Under the pieces are notes generated by a model. It searched no databases. It was given only the letters and a program-made list of their open reading frames with translations, and had not been told where the DNA came from. From Styela clava (Eukaryota > Chordata > Ascidiacea > Stolidobranchia > Styelidae), in contig NC_135254.1 of assembly GCF_964204865.1 (NCBI RefSeq), positions 11,599,001 to 11,663,000 of the forward strand: 64,000 bases of DNA. The letters are read 5' to 3'. Shown piece by piece: positions 21,701 to 33,545 of the stretch. Position numbers and translations under genes: made by a program. How positions within the stretch are numbered: the stretch's first letter is position 1; each line of letters opens with the position of its first letter.

Positions 21701-24190
21701 TCCAGTTGGAAGATCAGCAAAATTTGTCGATGGTTCGAAAAAGTAAATACTTTCCACACCTACAAAATAACGAGCAGTTCAGTAAATTGAAAAATTAAGC
21801 TTCATATTCAGCTTCTTAGGTAAATATATGTGATTATCTAATAAATTTTATGCGTTATAAATAAACACAACTTATTTCCGATATACAACCCTTAATTTGA
21901 AAATCACAAAAATCATAATGGCTGAATAACTATTATGACAATGTTGCTAATCATTGTTCCTTTTTTATAATATCTAGTTATTAAATTTGAGAAAAAAGTT
22001 TCGACTTGTTCACTAACCTCTGTCAGTATTGTGATAATCACCAGAAACAAGGTCGTCTCCGGTTGGATCAGTATTTCCACAAGCCCATATAAGTCGTTCT
22101 GTGTTTGTCTGTATTTAACACAAACAAAATATTTGCAGAAAAATATTTTATTCATGACATGTGAGTCAATAAACAAGGACATACATAGAGTCAAATAGAG
22201 CACTTTTTTAAGTTCACGAGTGACTTTTTGCCATTTTTTCTGTGTGACTCACAATAAGGTGTTAATGTATAAGAAAAGAGACTAGGCCTATGTATCCACA
22301 TGCAATTTACTATTAATTTACGATATATATTGCATATTGTCAGATAAATCGAGACTAGATAGGAGACAAGCTCATGCGCAATGTAACATCGACACTCAAA
22401 CACATTGTGCCTAAGTCATTTCCCGACTCAATAAAACCACATTTGACGTAACCGGAGTCATATTTTCTCATTGCAACTTTTTGAGCTTTCCTTTAATTTT
22501 GAATTTGGTTGCGCGATACTAACTCCCTATCATTCCTCTATGCCTTTATGCTAGTGGATCCGTATGCGTATACTGCAAGGATGATGTAGCTGGAATAAAC
22601 ATGACTATTCTATCCAATTAAAGGGTCCAGTTCCCTTAATTCTTTTACTTCGTGACCTTCTCATTTTAAAAAATATCTATTTTGTGGCTGACATGGATCA
22701 AAGAAAGTTGGGGTTTTCAAATAAAGTATAATAACCCTTATTTACACAGTATTCAATATGTAACTGATTGTATAGAAGAGTACTATAATTACATGAACAG
22801 GTGGTGTCTTTGCTACTGTCTACCCGAATTCAACAAATTACTAATCTGCCTAGTAGCCTACCTATACTTTCCAACATGTAGGGGCGTACTAAAATTATTA
22901 TTCACGAGACACAACGAATAATTCTAATTGTTAAATTATTTCTTAAGTGTTATTGTTACTTAATGCATGGCAATGATAATGCCACAATTTCCCGATCTAA
23001 TTGAAAATTGTATATTACATTTGAAAATGCTTCGCGACTCACCAAATTGAGTATATAAAACTCCTTTAAAATCATGACATTTCGTCAGATTGAATAGCAT
23101 AATTCAGCAAGAAAATATTTGGGCATTGTAATAAAACTGTATATAAAAAATGAATATTGGAGTATTGCAAATAATGTAGTATTTGAAAAAGAAATGCATG
23201 TACCGAAATTTCTCGATCGTATTCTTCTTCACAAGCAGCAATTTGACGTGAAAATTTAATCATTGTCCATCCGTCTAATTCTTTTCCTCCCAGAACTTCG
23301 ATATTTTGTTGGGGATCAATAGGTGGGTATGTATTGGATGAACCTCCGTGTCTATCCTGTTGTCATGGGAATATTATGTCAATATTTCCATAATATACCA
23401 AACGAAAGTCAATGGATATTCAATTTCGCAAATTAGTTTCTCGCTTATAACTACTTCTGGGTGAACTTTTGACGGTTTATTTGAAGTATAGCAAAAATAT
23501 TGAAATGTTATATTATACCGTGACTGTTACTGCACCGTTTTTCACCCATCCTACTACAATATCCGATGCCGTCATTGCACCGTTAGAAGAAAACCCGATT
23601 CCAATCCATCCAGTTGTTTGACCGATCACCTGTGTATATATAGACAGCAAATTATTTATTATATCCTTCTTGCAATCGATAAAATAAAATTCTTTGTGTT
23701 ACAAATCATATATTGCCTTAAAGCAATTTTCATTCTAAGATTGTCAAAGAAATACAGTAAAGACGACATTTTCTTTCTGAGCATTCTCAATAATAACACG
23801 CATATTTCAATTTACATGATGTAACAGTTACAGCAACTCGAAAATTCCAATGTCGTCTGTGTCAACATATCATTTATTTCTTAATTTTTTTTTATCATCA
23901 TATAAACATAAATATTTATACTTCGGTTTGGATATAGATGGGTTTATAAATCATTTACATGTTGAAAATGCATTACTTTTGACAAAGCAATAAAAATTAG
24001 AATTCGTTTTTCTGTTTTGATTATCTCCAATACTTACTTCAAAAGTAATATGGCTGTCAGTATATTTCCAATATAATAAAATTTTCCCAGATTGCAACAT
24101 TGTAGAATGGCTGTAACTGTCACTCGGGGTCATTTGACTTTTCACACTCGGCGAAAACACGGCAATCCATATTACCAATATGAAATGCAT
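15754..24190 (-). CDS. MOXD1-like: MOXD1/DBH-like copper monooxygenase
   Basis: A secretory-pathway copper type II, ascorbate-dependent monooxygenase of the DBH/MOXD family. Exons, 5' to 3' on the minus strand: 24190-24038, 23629-23519, 23356-23204, 22108-22018, 21759-21581, 21286-21209, (a doubtful exon near 20560-20518), 20341-20239, 19991-19822, 19078-18984, 18871-18715, 17894-17755, 17368-17275, 16527-16432, 15930-15754. All placed junctions are GT-AG with consistent phase; they sum to 598 residues plus the missing piece, against about 610 for vertebrate MOXD1. Exon 1 begins with a signal peptide (HFILVIWIAVFSPSVKS). Exons 1-3 form a DOMON domain (GKILLYWKY, GWIGIGFSSNGAM, DIVVGWV). Copper-H ligands are YLHHML (exon 6) and LEIHYNNP; copper-M ligands are VLHSHEAG and REEMCLAF. 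The protein ends in SSAIILLGILSLIFMLIV with no tail, which suggests a GPI signal or tail anchor. Substrate unknown. Confidence 0.92.
16679..16841. mobile_element. 163-bp MITE in MOXD1-like intron
   Basis: Starts GGTGATCGTATATTTGAACC and ends in the imperfect reverse complement TTTAAATGTAATGGAACC. It is flanked by the exact 8-base duplication GAATATAT (16671-16678 and 16842-16849). The paralogous pseudogene intron near 61225-61245 lacks the insert. A relative with GGTGACCGTACATTTGAACC is at about 41958. Non-coding. Confidence 0.8.
16862..17069. mobile_element. MITE of the GAAGTATG family in MOXD1-like intron
   Basis: GGGCACTCCAGAAGTGTGTG at the left and AATGCGGGCGTAC at the right bound a body shared with the elements at 13265 and 31506 (CTCGTAATAAAACTAAAATAA). 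The short direct repeat AATTTT flanks it. The paralogous pseudogene intron near 61245-61260 continues from TTCAATTTTTATAATAG without it. Confidence 0.72.
19545..19880. repeat. 167-bp tandem duplication of part of MOXD1-like exon 9
   Basis: CACATTGCAAACTTTTTTGAAG... through ...CTCAGCTCCGGGG occurs twice, head to tail, with a period of 167 bases (GCTTGACTTACAG at 19644 and 19811). The two copies look identical over their length. The second copy contains the 3' part and donor of exon 9 (19822-19991). The first copy holds the same 3' part plus donor but no acceptor or 5' half, so it is an extra, incomplete exon end in the following intron. Confidence 0.9.
20518..20562 (-). CDS. Doubtful exon 7 segment of the MOXD1-like gene
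   Basis: On the minus strand a short stretch reads SHGHNDCEQKMFV and ends at a good donor, TCT/GTGAGTATG (20517). It matches the place of the vertebrate SGHECYHPNMP segment between the HH copper site and the next exon. No AG acceptor is visible in the T-rich/A-rich DNA just upstream, and an in-frame TAA lies about 40 bases upstream. The expected continuation (Cys..Trp-Ala-x-Gly-Gly) was not found before the next exon at 20341. Either a further micro-exon is missed or the gene is damaged here. Confidence 0.4.
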   Translation of the reverse strand, partial: LTATTIANRKCSFL

Positions 24191-25743
24191 GATACAGCTG
24201 AATATTACAACAGAATCTGCGTAAAAATTGGTTTCCGTATTGCATTAATAAAAATTCTTATTACACATGCATTGATAAATGGGCACTTACATATATAACT
24301 TGTTTACCGGTAGTACTTTTTTCACCATTATCATTTGTCTAATCTGGGTCGTTACTTGATCGTTTTATGTGAGCCCAATTATAACGAATAAACGCGGATC
24401 AGCTTTTGTGGGTTCTGGGATACTCGTGGATAGTATTTCGTACTGACTTTCCAGCTTACATTTACTTCACCTTCGATTTTTTCAAGCATTGGCTCTTCCT
24501 CACAAGTTCTCAAGTCCGAATATGTACACTCTTTGCTTGCTTCATCGAAGTTAACAAGTTACCCATTGTGGATATGCTCCCCAATAACTCGAGGAAAATT
24601 TTCTAATTAAAAAAGGAATATCTTCAATCGATAGAAGTATTTTATCGTCGGTACACATTTACTTATTTACCGTTTAATTTACAAATTTCTATAGCGACAT
24701 CATATAATCTGGCATCAACATTCTACATACAAATTCTGCCATTTGCTACAAACCAAATCGGCATTCGCATATCGTGGGCTACTTGCATGACTTGATTCCG
24801 GAAACTATTTTGTTTCGATTGTAGGTTAAGTGCCGTGCAAGAATTACTTTTGTATACTCTTTCAAAACATTTCTACGGTTACTTGTCCAGGGCTACCAAT
24901 TTAACAATCGCTTGCATATTTATGGAAATCTTGAAAGCCTAACATCCATGATTGACATTCGCCGTCACTTTTCAAAGATATGACCTTGATATAAGTTAGC
25001 GAACTCTCATATTCAAACCACCAATATGAATCCCTCGAGTATTCCGTTCGCTCAGATTATTCATGATTGAGCTTATATATAATTCGAGATGAAATGTCAT
25101 AGAAAGGTGTATCGATATATAACACTCAAAACTTCACTTGATACCCTGGAGTATTTTGCAGAACTCTTTTGAACTTATTAGACAGTTGGGTTAGTCTTTT
25201 CTGCTCTTGTCAAACATACAAAAAAAACTAGTAAATTTTTTTGCAGATCAGAAATTGGAGCAATTTTGAAATTTTACTCAGTTTTCAAAATAACGGAATG
25301 GATTATCGCACTCATGGTGCAAGATATCGCATTGAATGTGTCACTTCTTTCTATTTTATTCAGGATAACGGAATGGAGTAAGCTATCGCACGGTGCGAGA
25401 TATCGCAATAAATTAGGGATTTGTCAGCTGTGAACTGGTTTGATTCTTCTAGTCTTATGTTATTCTCCATTTACTGATATCTTTGTGACAAAGACAAACA
25501 CTCATAAATATAACCGATGAAAGATGTGAAGTGCGCGATGGATTATATGTTTTTAGTATATTATGTGTCTGGATCATTCCAATGAAAAAATGCACATACA
25601 ATTACATATTTTCCTAGTATTCGAGCATCGATTCGTTTCGAAAAAAATATTCTATTCTGAAATCATCAGATCAGGAAAGATTTATACAAACAAAAGTCGG
25701 TTGCTTTCGATAACCATGTCAGTGAATCAGCAACACCCGAAGA
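24191..25743. other. 5' flank of the MOXD1-like gene and intergenic DNA
   Basis: No gene. Two direct repeats of ATAACGGAATGGA..TATCGCAC..GGTGC.AGATATCGCA occur near 25291-25335 and 25363-25410. I found no clear TATA element for the minus-strand gene. Confidence 0.45.
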
Positions 25744-26520
25744 CAGTGGTTCTCAAACTGAGATCCGAGTAGGATTATCAGAGGGGCCGCAAGAGCTTTA
25801 GTTTTTGCCTTATAGGCTAACATTGTCATTTTGCATTTTTTTCTTGTTGTTATGAAAAAAGTCGCTTTTCTGTTTACCTACTGGATCAAATGCTTCGAAA
25901 CTTTCAGTGCATAAATATTGTTGTTGTCGCTAAAAGGCTATTACTTTTACTGATTTTAAAAAGTTATGTGTGCTCTAAGGAATTCGTTTTTCACTTTGAA
26001 TTTTTGCGTGATGGCGTCATCAAAATAGAAAAATTTGCACCGTGCGTGGTTTCTTGACCGCATTTCGGCGATCTGGTCAGATTACCGGTACTGTAAATTT
26101 TCACATTCATTTTAGGCCGTGAGACGAGGAGGCCCTGGAAAACGCCTAAAAAAGGAGTTTCGTAGCGCACATAAAGGAACCACCTGGAAATAATTATAAA
26201 ATGCTCCTTACAAATTTATCTTATCATATCAGTATCTTGCACGTTTCACGAAAAAGACGCTTTTACTACAAGAAATATGTGCTACGATCTGCTATATATT
26301 CTGTACTTTTCCGGCAACATTGGCTAATGAACGCAGACTTCTCTCATGACGTAACAAATAAAATTTTATCAGCTGTTTGCGGACGGATGAATCTCAGTTT
26401 GTACTGATCGATCGTGCGTTGAATTGGGTAGCCTTTCCATCGTCTCTTTAGCCGTTCCCCTAACATGGGCGCCTTAGAAACGCCCAGAAAATGAGTTTTG
26501 TAGCGCACATCGGGTAACTA
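25744..26520. mobile_element. hAT-like end and dispersed repeat remains
   Basis: CAGTGGTTCTCAAACTGAGA at 25744 is a typical hAT terminus; no matching right end or target duplication was found. Downstream, 26100-26300 (ACGAGGAGGC.., GTTTCGTAGCGCACATAA, GCACGTTTCACGAAAAAG, AAATATGTGCTACGATCTG) is homologous, in opposite orientation, to 33976-34265. The stretch GTTATGTGTGCTCTAAGGAA near 25964 recurs near 38500. This is a cluster of degraded transposon pieces. Confidence 0.55.
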
Positions 26521-27082
26521 AACAAATTCTTTAATTTTGTATGAAAATGAACATACTTAACGCATTACAGCTTGTTCCACAATCCTGATGTGAAATTGAA
26601 TATAAGGGGGTTCCCAAAAATTCAATAACAATAGGTTTACAACAACACAGCATACCATGCAATTCAAGAACCCTGCTGCACACCCACACAAATGTATTTC
26701 TGTAACGTTATGTCTGACCAAAATCAAACTTCCTCAGACAAGCAGCTTACAACAAAGAACAGCATAAGAAGTTGCATTTATTTTATAGAAGCTATCGAAC
26801 GTATTTATTTTTAAGCAATGAAGTCACAAATTAACATTGTGATTAATCAGATTGTGTATTTGAAACAAAAGCAATATTATTCATAGAAACAGGACTTTCG
26901 ACACTAACAAAATGTCTGAAAAAAAAATAATAAAATAATATAATTTAATTAAAAATAATATCTCATTCACTTTTTTCTGAATTGCTTCCGAAATCCACAT
27001 TGTCAAAAATCGACTTTTCTTCTATAAGTGTACTGTGGTTTTTGCAGACGATACAAAAACAAATTTTCGTGCAATTTAAGTT
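26521..27082. other. AT-rich intergenic stretch, nothing recognised
   Basis: No frame, repeat or terminus that I can identify. The sequence is AT-rich with poly(A)/poly(T) tracts and ends at the target duplication of the next transposon. Confidence 0.5.
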
Positions 27083-27090
27083 GTTTTTAG

Positions 27091-28832
27091 TAGAGCTCGA
27101 CCGATATCACTTTTTGGCACCGATACCGATATATCGGTCAACTAGTGACCGATAACCGATATCGACATACCGATATCTACAACCTGAACACGCGATAAAA
27201 AAAACGGAAGGAAAAATTCAGTTTCAGTCAATCAAAAGTTTATGTTGAAAAATAAAGCAGTCCTACACAGTGCTTGCATCATTGATAAAAGTTTCACAGC
27301 AATTAATAAGAACACACATTAATGCACAAAACAGAAGGCAAAGTTTGAAAAAACCAAGCACAAAAGAAAAAGGGCAATCAGTAAAAAGCTTATAGAAGTC
27401 CACTTTGATCCATACAGTAGTAGGTGGGGACTAGGCTTGCACGTAATTTAAGGAATTACGTAATTATTTCGAGTTACGGAAAGGAAGTTACAAATTACGT
27501 AAAGTCGCCATCCCGTTTGAGCGTTTGGTTTCACGATCAAAATGATATTATTATGAGCGTTATCACCGTAATGCAATTAACACCGACATAATTTTTTGTC
27601 TTCACGATTTGGTATCTTTTTTATTCGGCGCTGATATCGATAAATAAGAATGTGTGATAGTTGATTGTAATTCCGGAAAACGTATTTTTCTTTCTCTCCG
27701 TGAAACAGACATGAAACGAATTTTACCGCCGCTATGGAGCAAAGGGAGAGAAGGCTACTTAATTTTCCCGACTCAATCACTTTTATTAATACAAATTACA
27801 GCACATTAAAAAACAAAATAGAATTTATTAGCATTAATTTACAACGAGTTACGGGTAAGAATTTACCGCCGGCTAAATAATTAATATGTGATCTAAATTT
27901 ATCGCAAATAATGTTATAACATTTAGGCCGCGAAATGATTTGATATAAATGAAGCTTGGTAATCGGAACATCGTCAATAATTCAGCATCAATAATTATTG
28001 CAAAATGCTAACTAGGTAGCAAAGTCGGATAATGTAAAAAACGGAGCAATAACAAGTCTTCGTCGCGAGGCAAGCGCAGGTATAATCAAACGAAAGAATA
28101 CGCTCGTCGTTGATTAATAACTTGGAAACCCGACATTTTTATTCAATACGAAAGTCAATTTAAAAAAAAAGGCAACTATTGTTTCATAAATATCGGTATA
28201 CCAGTGTTGGTAGTGATAAAATTGATCGCATAAAATTGGGACGGTTAATTTGCGATGGTGATAAAGGAAAATCAAATCAACACAAAAGATAAAAATCAGA
28301 ATAAATACAATTTGAATTCACTCCTTGGTATTTGTCTTTAACATCTGTCTCCGGCGTGTAGTACTGTCGGTGATATGAAAACCAAACTTCGATGTCCCAT
28401 TCGGGAAAGAAGTGGTTTCAAATGATTTTTATGATAGGTTTAAATGCGTGAAAAAATATCGCACTTACGGGGTCATTACGTAATCGATTTTGCCGTATTT
28501 ACAAAATTGATTTTTGTCGATTACGTGCAAGTCTAGTGGGGACGCAAGAAATTCGAAGGCGAGGATTTTGCGCCGCACGAAGAGATAAAAGAGAGAAATA
28601 TAGAAGAGAACTCTCTGTTCATTGAGAGGCAAAATGAGAGAAGCGAAAAAAAGAAAACGCTCGGCCGCAGATATTTCCCGGGGAAAAAGACTCATTTTTT
28701 AGAACGTGGAAAAGCGACTAACGCTGATATATATCGGCCAGATATATCGGCCGGTTGGGCCGATATGATATATCGGCAAACACGCAATATCGGCCCGATA
28801 TATCGGTTGGCCGATATATCGGTCGAGCTCTA
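27091..28832. mobile_element. Outer hAT element interrupted by a second hAT
   Basis: Begins TAGAGCTCGACCGATATCA and ends GATATATCGGTCGAGCTCTA. The terminal repeat TAGAGCTCGACCGATAT is essentially perfect, and both ends are rich in CCGATATATCGG words. It is flanked by the exact 8-bp duplication GTTTTTAG (27083-27090 and 28833-28840). The span is 1742 bp, of which 1112 bp (27432-28543) are a later insertion with its duplicated target, leaving an element of about 630 bp. The TAGRGCTCGACCGATAT end is widespread in animal hAT elements. No transposase frame. Confidence 0.93.
27432..28535. mobile_element. Inner hAT element nested in the one at 27091
   Basis: Begins TAGGCTTGCACGTAATT and ends GATTACGTGCAAGTCTA. 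It is flanked by the exact 8-bp duplication GTGGGGAC (27424-27431 and 28536-28543). It is 1104 bp with no recognisable transposase, so non-autonomous. Both the inner and outer elements start with TAG and duplicate 8 bases, so they are probably mobilised by related hAT enzymes. Confidence 0.93.
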
Positions 28833-28840
28833 GTTTTTAG

Positions 28841-29652
28841 CACACCTGCATAATTTATTTTGCCGCCTATTTTGCTTACCCTTGCAGTTTGCCAACTCAA
28901 GAACTGATTTTCGGGCTGGAAGTAGATCTATCAATTTTACCCGCAAAAAATCATCATCAAGATCTCATCCATGGTTAGGGTTACCATATTTTTGTGACCT
29001 CAAAGCGGGACGCCTATAACATTCCGTTTCGACCTCAAAGCGGGATCACTAAATTTGAAAAGGAAATCCGCTGAGTATTTAAATGTTTATTGTAGCAATT
29101 TAACCTCAGGATGGTTACCCAATGGTCAGAAGGATTTAAAAAACGGCCTTTTTGAATATTTTTTTTTATTGAAATTCCGCTTTGTTTTATTTGTTTGTTC
29201 TATTATTAATCAAAATCCTATTTATCTTATATTTTGAACTAATTTCTGTAATTCTAAAGTTTCCACATTGTTGGGTAACTAGTTTCGTTCAAGAAATGTA
29301 ACATTTGAATTTTATTCTGACATGCTCATGATGAACTGAATTTGAGTTTTTTTTTATTTATATATATATGTATGAACTTGGTGTCACCGTTTGCCTTTGT
29401 CAGTGACCGAAGACTGTTTTGATTTGCATTTTGGACATTTTGATTTTTAGTGAAATGTTTTGAAAGTATTCAAATGTTTTTGTGTTTTACATTAGGAATT
29501 TGGTTATTTTTTATCCAAATTGAATCGAAATTACAGTCTCATCACTGAAATTTGCCCACTACATTAACGCCCACGTTTTCACACCTTCACTCCCGATAAG
29601 GGCTTTTATCCCAATTATCCTACTATGGCCAATCCACATTCACACTGCAAGT
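28841..29652. other. Intergenic stretch with transposon-like fragment
   Basis: GGTTACCATATTTTTGTGAC..CAAAGCGGGAC at 28979-29010 and a second GACCTCAAAGCGGGATCAC at 29032 resemble a common hAT terminus, but no partner end was found. An AT microsatellite lies at 29358-29372. No gene. Confidence 0.4.
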
Positions 29653-29660
29653 ATGTAGAT

Positions 29661-30806
29661 CAGGCCTGCCCAACCTTTTTCGTCTCGCGGGCCACTTTCA
29701 CGTGACGAAATCGGTCGCGGGCCGCAAACGTTTGTACCAAACATTAATGCCAGATAAGTCCTGATTTTGGTGTAGGTAATTACATAATACATAAAAGGTG
29801 AGTTTATTAAAATGAAATCAATCAAATTAATATTTGCTCTCTGGTTATTGGGTAGAGCTGGCAAATTATTCGAATATTAGAATAGCGGTTTACTATTCGA
29901 ATATCTGGTAAATGGGGCGTGGACATAACACTCTCGGGCGACCGAATCAAAGAATCAATCTTTGCACAACACACTTGTGGTTTTCTGGCGACCACGCAAG
30001 AAACACACACATCACGTCAAAGTTGAGTGTTATATTTGCGTTTTTATTCATTCCTTTCCAGTAGCTATGATACTGCTTCAATGTTTAAATGGGCATAATG
30101 TGCGGCAATATCAGGTTTTAGTGGGTCGTTTCGTAAAATTTGAAACACCAATACAAGTATTTAATGAGGTAACATAACGAGGATTTTTGAACGAATAGTC
30201 AATATATACTGATTTGTGACTGATTAGTAACAATGCCATTACGTCAATTTCATCAGAATTATTGACGAATACGCAGCGGAGACATTACCAAAATCCTATT
30301 TAACGCGAACATAACATGATCAAAAGTACAAACATAAAAAGACAACGAGTCCGGGGATCAGTGCCAGAGATATCGTTGACTTTTTATTTTACGTTGGCGA
30401 TAAAGACAATCAAAGCCGGTACAAAAGAAAGCAATCAGAATGAAATTAATTTGCAAACTTAGGCTCCAAGTTCATTCCTATATCTGCGCTCAGCGTTTGT
30501 TGTCCCCAATGGTCGAACAATATCTTTATAGTTCGTCTAACAGAGTGCACAGTTTTGCGAGAAATAAAAAAAAATGACGTTTATGTCCACCCGGGTGCAA
30601 GACTTGACACATACGTAATAATAAAAACCGGCATTTGAACGTAGATAGATGGCAGGAATAATTACACCAGAATCACGAGTTATGTATATGAAATAATACG
30701 AATTATGTATAGTAAAATGTATGTAAAAATTTAAAAAGTCTAATTACAAACTTTATAGAGCGGGCCGCAAAAAACACTCCGGCGGGCCGCGGGTTGGGCA
30801 GCCTTG
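29661..30806. mobile_element. 1.15-kb non-autonomous hAT element
   Basis: Left end CAGGCCTGCCCAACCTTTTT and right end GGGTTGGGCAGCCTTG form imperfect terminal inverted repeats. Further in are GCGGGCCAC.. and ..GCGGGCCGCGGG. The flanks are ATGTAGAT (29653-29660) and ATGTGGAT (30807-30814), an 8-bp duplication with one mismatch. No frame inside resembles a transposase; frames of 62-74 codons there are incidental. Confidence 0.88.
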
Positions 30807-30814
30807 ATGTGGAT

Positions 30815-31505
30815 CAACTTAGAAAGGCATATTTTTTAGAAGTCTATTACAACAGCTCGTTCAATTCACGAGATATATATTGCATTTATTATTGGAATCA
30901 GTTTTTGGTTGAATTGATAATTAGTAGTGTTTATCATTTGGCATGTGTATGCTATGCAGTTCAGGTAATGTAAATGGTTAATGAGGTCGCAGGCTCTGTT
31001 TTAAAGAATAAAGTAGCTTATGTATTAGCAAGTTACCGGACGTATGTATTTTCGGGATAAAATGTGCTATGTGGAAACAGCTGGGGTGTGTATTTTTCAC
31101 TAGTACACAACGTATGTTTTTAGAAAAATAGGTGACTCTGTTATAGTGACTATAGAGATACTCTGTATGTGTTGCGAACATGGGCTATGGATACACTGCT
31201 GTCCGAGATTTGGCATGAATTTTTTTTACAGTGATAGACTCAATCAACTGACTGCCAGTGAAACGTAGCCTACCTCCCGTAATTCACTCAACTTGACTCA
31301 AGACTTCAACGTCTGAGAACCATGTTGAAAACCACTGCTCATTTTAATAAAATTTCAAGCCATATGCTCTATGACAACTCATCATTATTTAATACTATTT
31401 GCATCTATCTAGAAACTGATCAGGTCCTTTCTACTTCTGACGTAGCAGAAAAATGGTTGGAACAAACCTTCAAACTCAGTTAAACGGATGCTAGTATTTT
31501 TTGGG
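30815..31505. other. Intergenic, nothing recognised
   Basis: AT-rich DNA without a supported frame, terminal repeat or tandem repeat. Confidence 0.5.
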
Positions 31506-31712
31506 GGCTCCCGAAGTATGCGAACCAAGATGGCGGACATCGGAATGTAATATGTGTACTAGGTTAGGCCATAATTTTAGGTATAAATACTACGGGAGGC
31601 TCTTGGTTAGTCTTCGAACTGATAATAGGACTAAAATAAAAAAGATTATCGCCTAACCCTAACCTGTTACGTTCCGATGTCCGCCATCTTGGTTCGCATA
31701 CTTCGGGAGCAC
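31506..31712. mobile_element. 207-bp MITE, best preserved GAAGTATG family copy
   Basis: GGCTCCCGAAGTATGCGAAC at the left is mirrored by GTTCGCATACTTCGGGAGC at the right. The arm continues through CAAGATGGCGGAC and ATCGGAA.GTAA..TGTACTAGGTTAGG; about 50 bases are paired. The middle has GGTATAAATACTACGGGAGG and ATAATAGGACTAAAATAAA. Contains CCTAACCCTAACC. Non-coding. Confidence 0.85.
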
Positions 31713-32930
31713 CGATTTTCAGCAATTATAGCTCAGTGTTTAATTACAAGTCTTTCAAATTTAGTTTTACATATGTTATTCTTGAGAATAATACGTATTC
31801 TGGTACTGCTGGCATATAATCCGTATGGTATTTGCTAGGCCAGTGGCACACAAACTGGGGGTACTTGACCCAAAAGAGGATACCTAGGCATATTATATAT
31901 TGTCTAGAATAAAATTGATCTAGATTATTATATATATAGCTGTGGTGGTAAAAGGTTAATGCGACAAACAGCATGTTCCATCATTTTTTTGTTGTTTCGC
32001 TATTATGTCACCTAGACATGTGATTCCTAATAACGAATGAAAAACCATCTTCATTTTGCGGTCTCCTCCACCTCTTGCTAAGACAAAGCGCAAAGCGTCC
32101 TAAAATAGAAGTGTGAGCCTGAAAACTGACTGAATAATGATAACCGTCCCATAAAATAGCTTCGCACTAATGACTAACAGTGCATTATCAACTAAAAACA
32201 AGAAATACAAAATATTGTTCAAAAAAATATAAAAATACTACACACCGCAACTTTAACGACTAAATTCCTCAACAAATCTCACTGGATTAAGTTTTTTGAA
32301 TCTTTGTTTTATTGTACTGTACTAATTAAAAAATTAGTTTATAAACTATTTTTGGTTTCACTGTTTTATTTTAAAGTTAAATACATTATTTGCAGTAAAA
32401 TATGGGTTGCTACATGTATATTATAAGGTAAAAAGGTCCACTAGTGCTATTTCCTCTACATATAGCTTTTTCGCCAAAGCTCTTACTCTATATGTGATCT
32501 TTAGGGAAACCAAAATACTTTCACACCTAGGCCAAACGTTAGGCTAAATACCAATTTGATTCATACAAACTAATCAATCTAATCCTATCTTCACATTAAC
32601 TTTTAACCTTCTTTATTTACTTACTTTTTACCGACGAACAGCTGAAGAACCGTTTTAAAACTACCTGCGTTTTTTCAATTGATATAACAAGTTGGGGTAA
32701 TGTTATTATATATTTTGCAATTGTTCAACTTATTTGATTGTTATGTTATAAATAAGTCACGGTTGACGAAACAACATGCCCTACCCGTGAAGTTTCAACT
32801 CACTTTTGTTTGAATGACCCATACAGATGTAATCGTTTTTATTAAAAAAAAAATATATATTTGCGTGAATTACATCCGCTTCCAGTTTTGAACGAAGCCG
32901 ACACGCTTACATGGCTTTATATTCCAGCAC
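31713..32930. other. Intergenic stretch, one hAT-like terminus
   Basis: CCAGTGGCACACAAACTGGGGGTAC at about 31840 resembles a decayed hAT left end (CAGTGGTTCTCAAACTGGGGG). No right partner was identified. Otherwise AT-rich with no gene. Confidence 0.35.
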
Positions 32931-32994
32931 GCCATGGTTGCCAGTAAATTCCGGGACAACAGTAGTCCAGCCCGGGACACGGTGGTGACACGTC

Positions 32995-33545
32995 GTCAGT
33001 CAAGGATGCCCTTTCTCGGCAATCATTTTCAATATGGTGATAGAAGTTCTTCTCCGGAGCGTCGAGAGTTTGCCGCACATCGGTTACCAGTTACAATGCG
33101 CGCCGGATGTGACCGTCAACGGCCAGGTCTACGCATACGATTCCGATCTATGTGCGTCGTCGCGGCAACAGTTGAAGGCGCAACGCTCAATATGTGAAGA
33201 GTTTACGGGATGGTCCAGATTCAGAATGCAATTAAAGCCATTCAAATGTCGTGTTCTTGCATTGGTTCGGTCGGGAGGCACGATGGTCGCGGACAGTGAG
33301 CCTTTTCATCTCAATGGAGGTGAGGTTGCTGTTCTCGGCCAGGATGAGTTCTGGAGGTACCCTGGCAAGAATATGGGATACCGGATCGTCGGACGGAGTG
33401 AGTTTTTAAACCAAATTTTAATTTACATTTGGAGGCTCTTTGCTTCTGAGCTCACTCCGTTTCAAAGACTGTTAGCGCTGAAGAGGTTTCTAAGCTCTTC
33501 TTCCAATTACGGATTCGGTATATTCGTCGGCGAGACCTCGAGCGG
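32995..33545 (+). pseudogene. Decayed non-LTR retrotransposon reverse transcriptase
   Basis: The + strand frame encodes the C-terminal part of a LINE reverse transcriptase palm and thumb. It shows QGCPFSAIIFNMVIE (RT motif B) near 33004, VYAYDSDLC (motif C, with the catalytic FADD-like core changed to YDSD) near 33131, and then SRQQLKAQRSICEEF, LNGGEVAVLGQDEFWRYPGK, GRSEFLNQ and ELTPFQRLLALKRFL. A stop codon lies just upstream of the QGCP motif (TGA at about 32988), and there are no endonuclease or N-terminal RT parts. It is GC-richer than its flanks, as expected of a transposed piece. The clade is uncertain; the motif order recalls R2/R4-like elements. Not functional. Confidence 0.75.
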
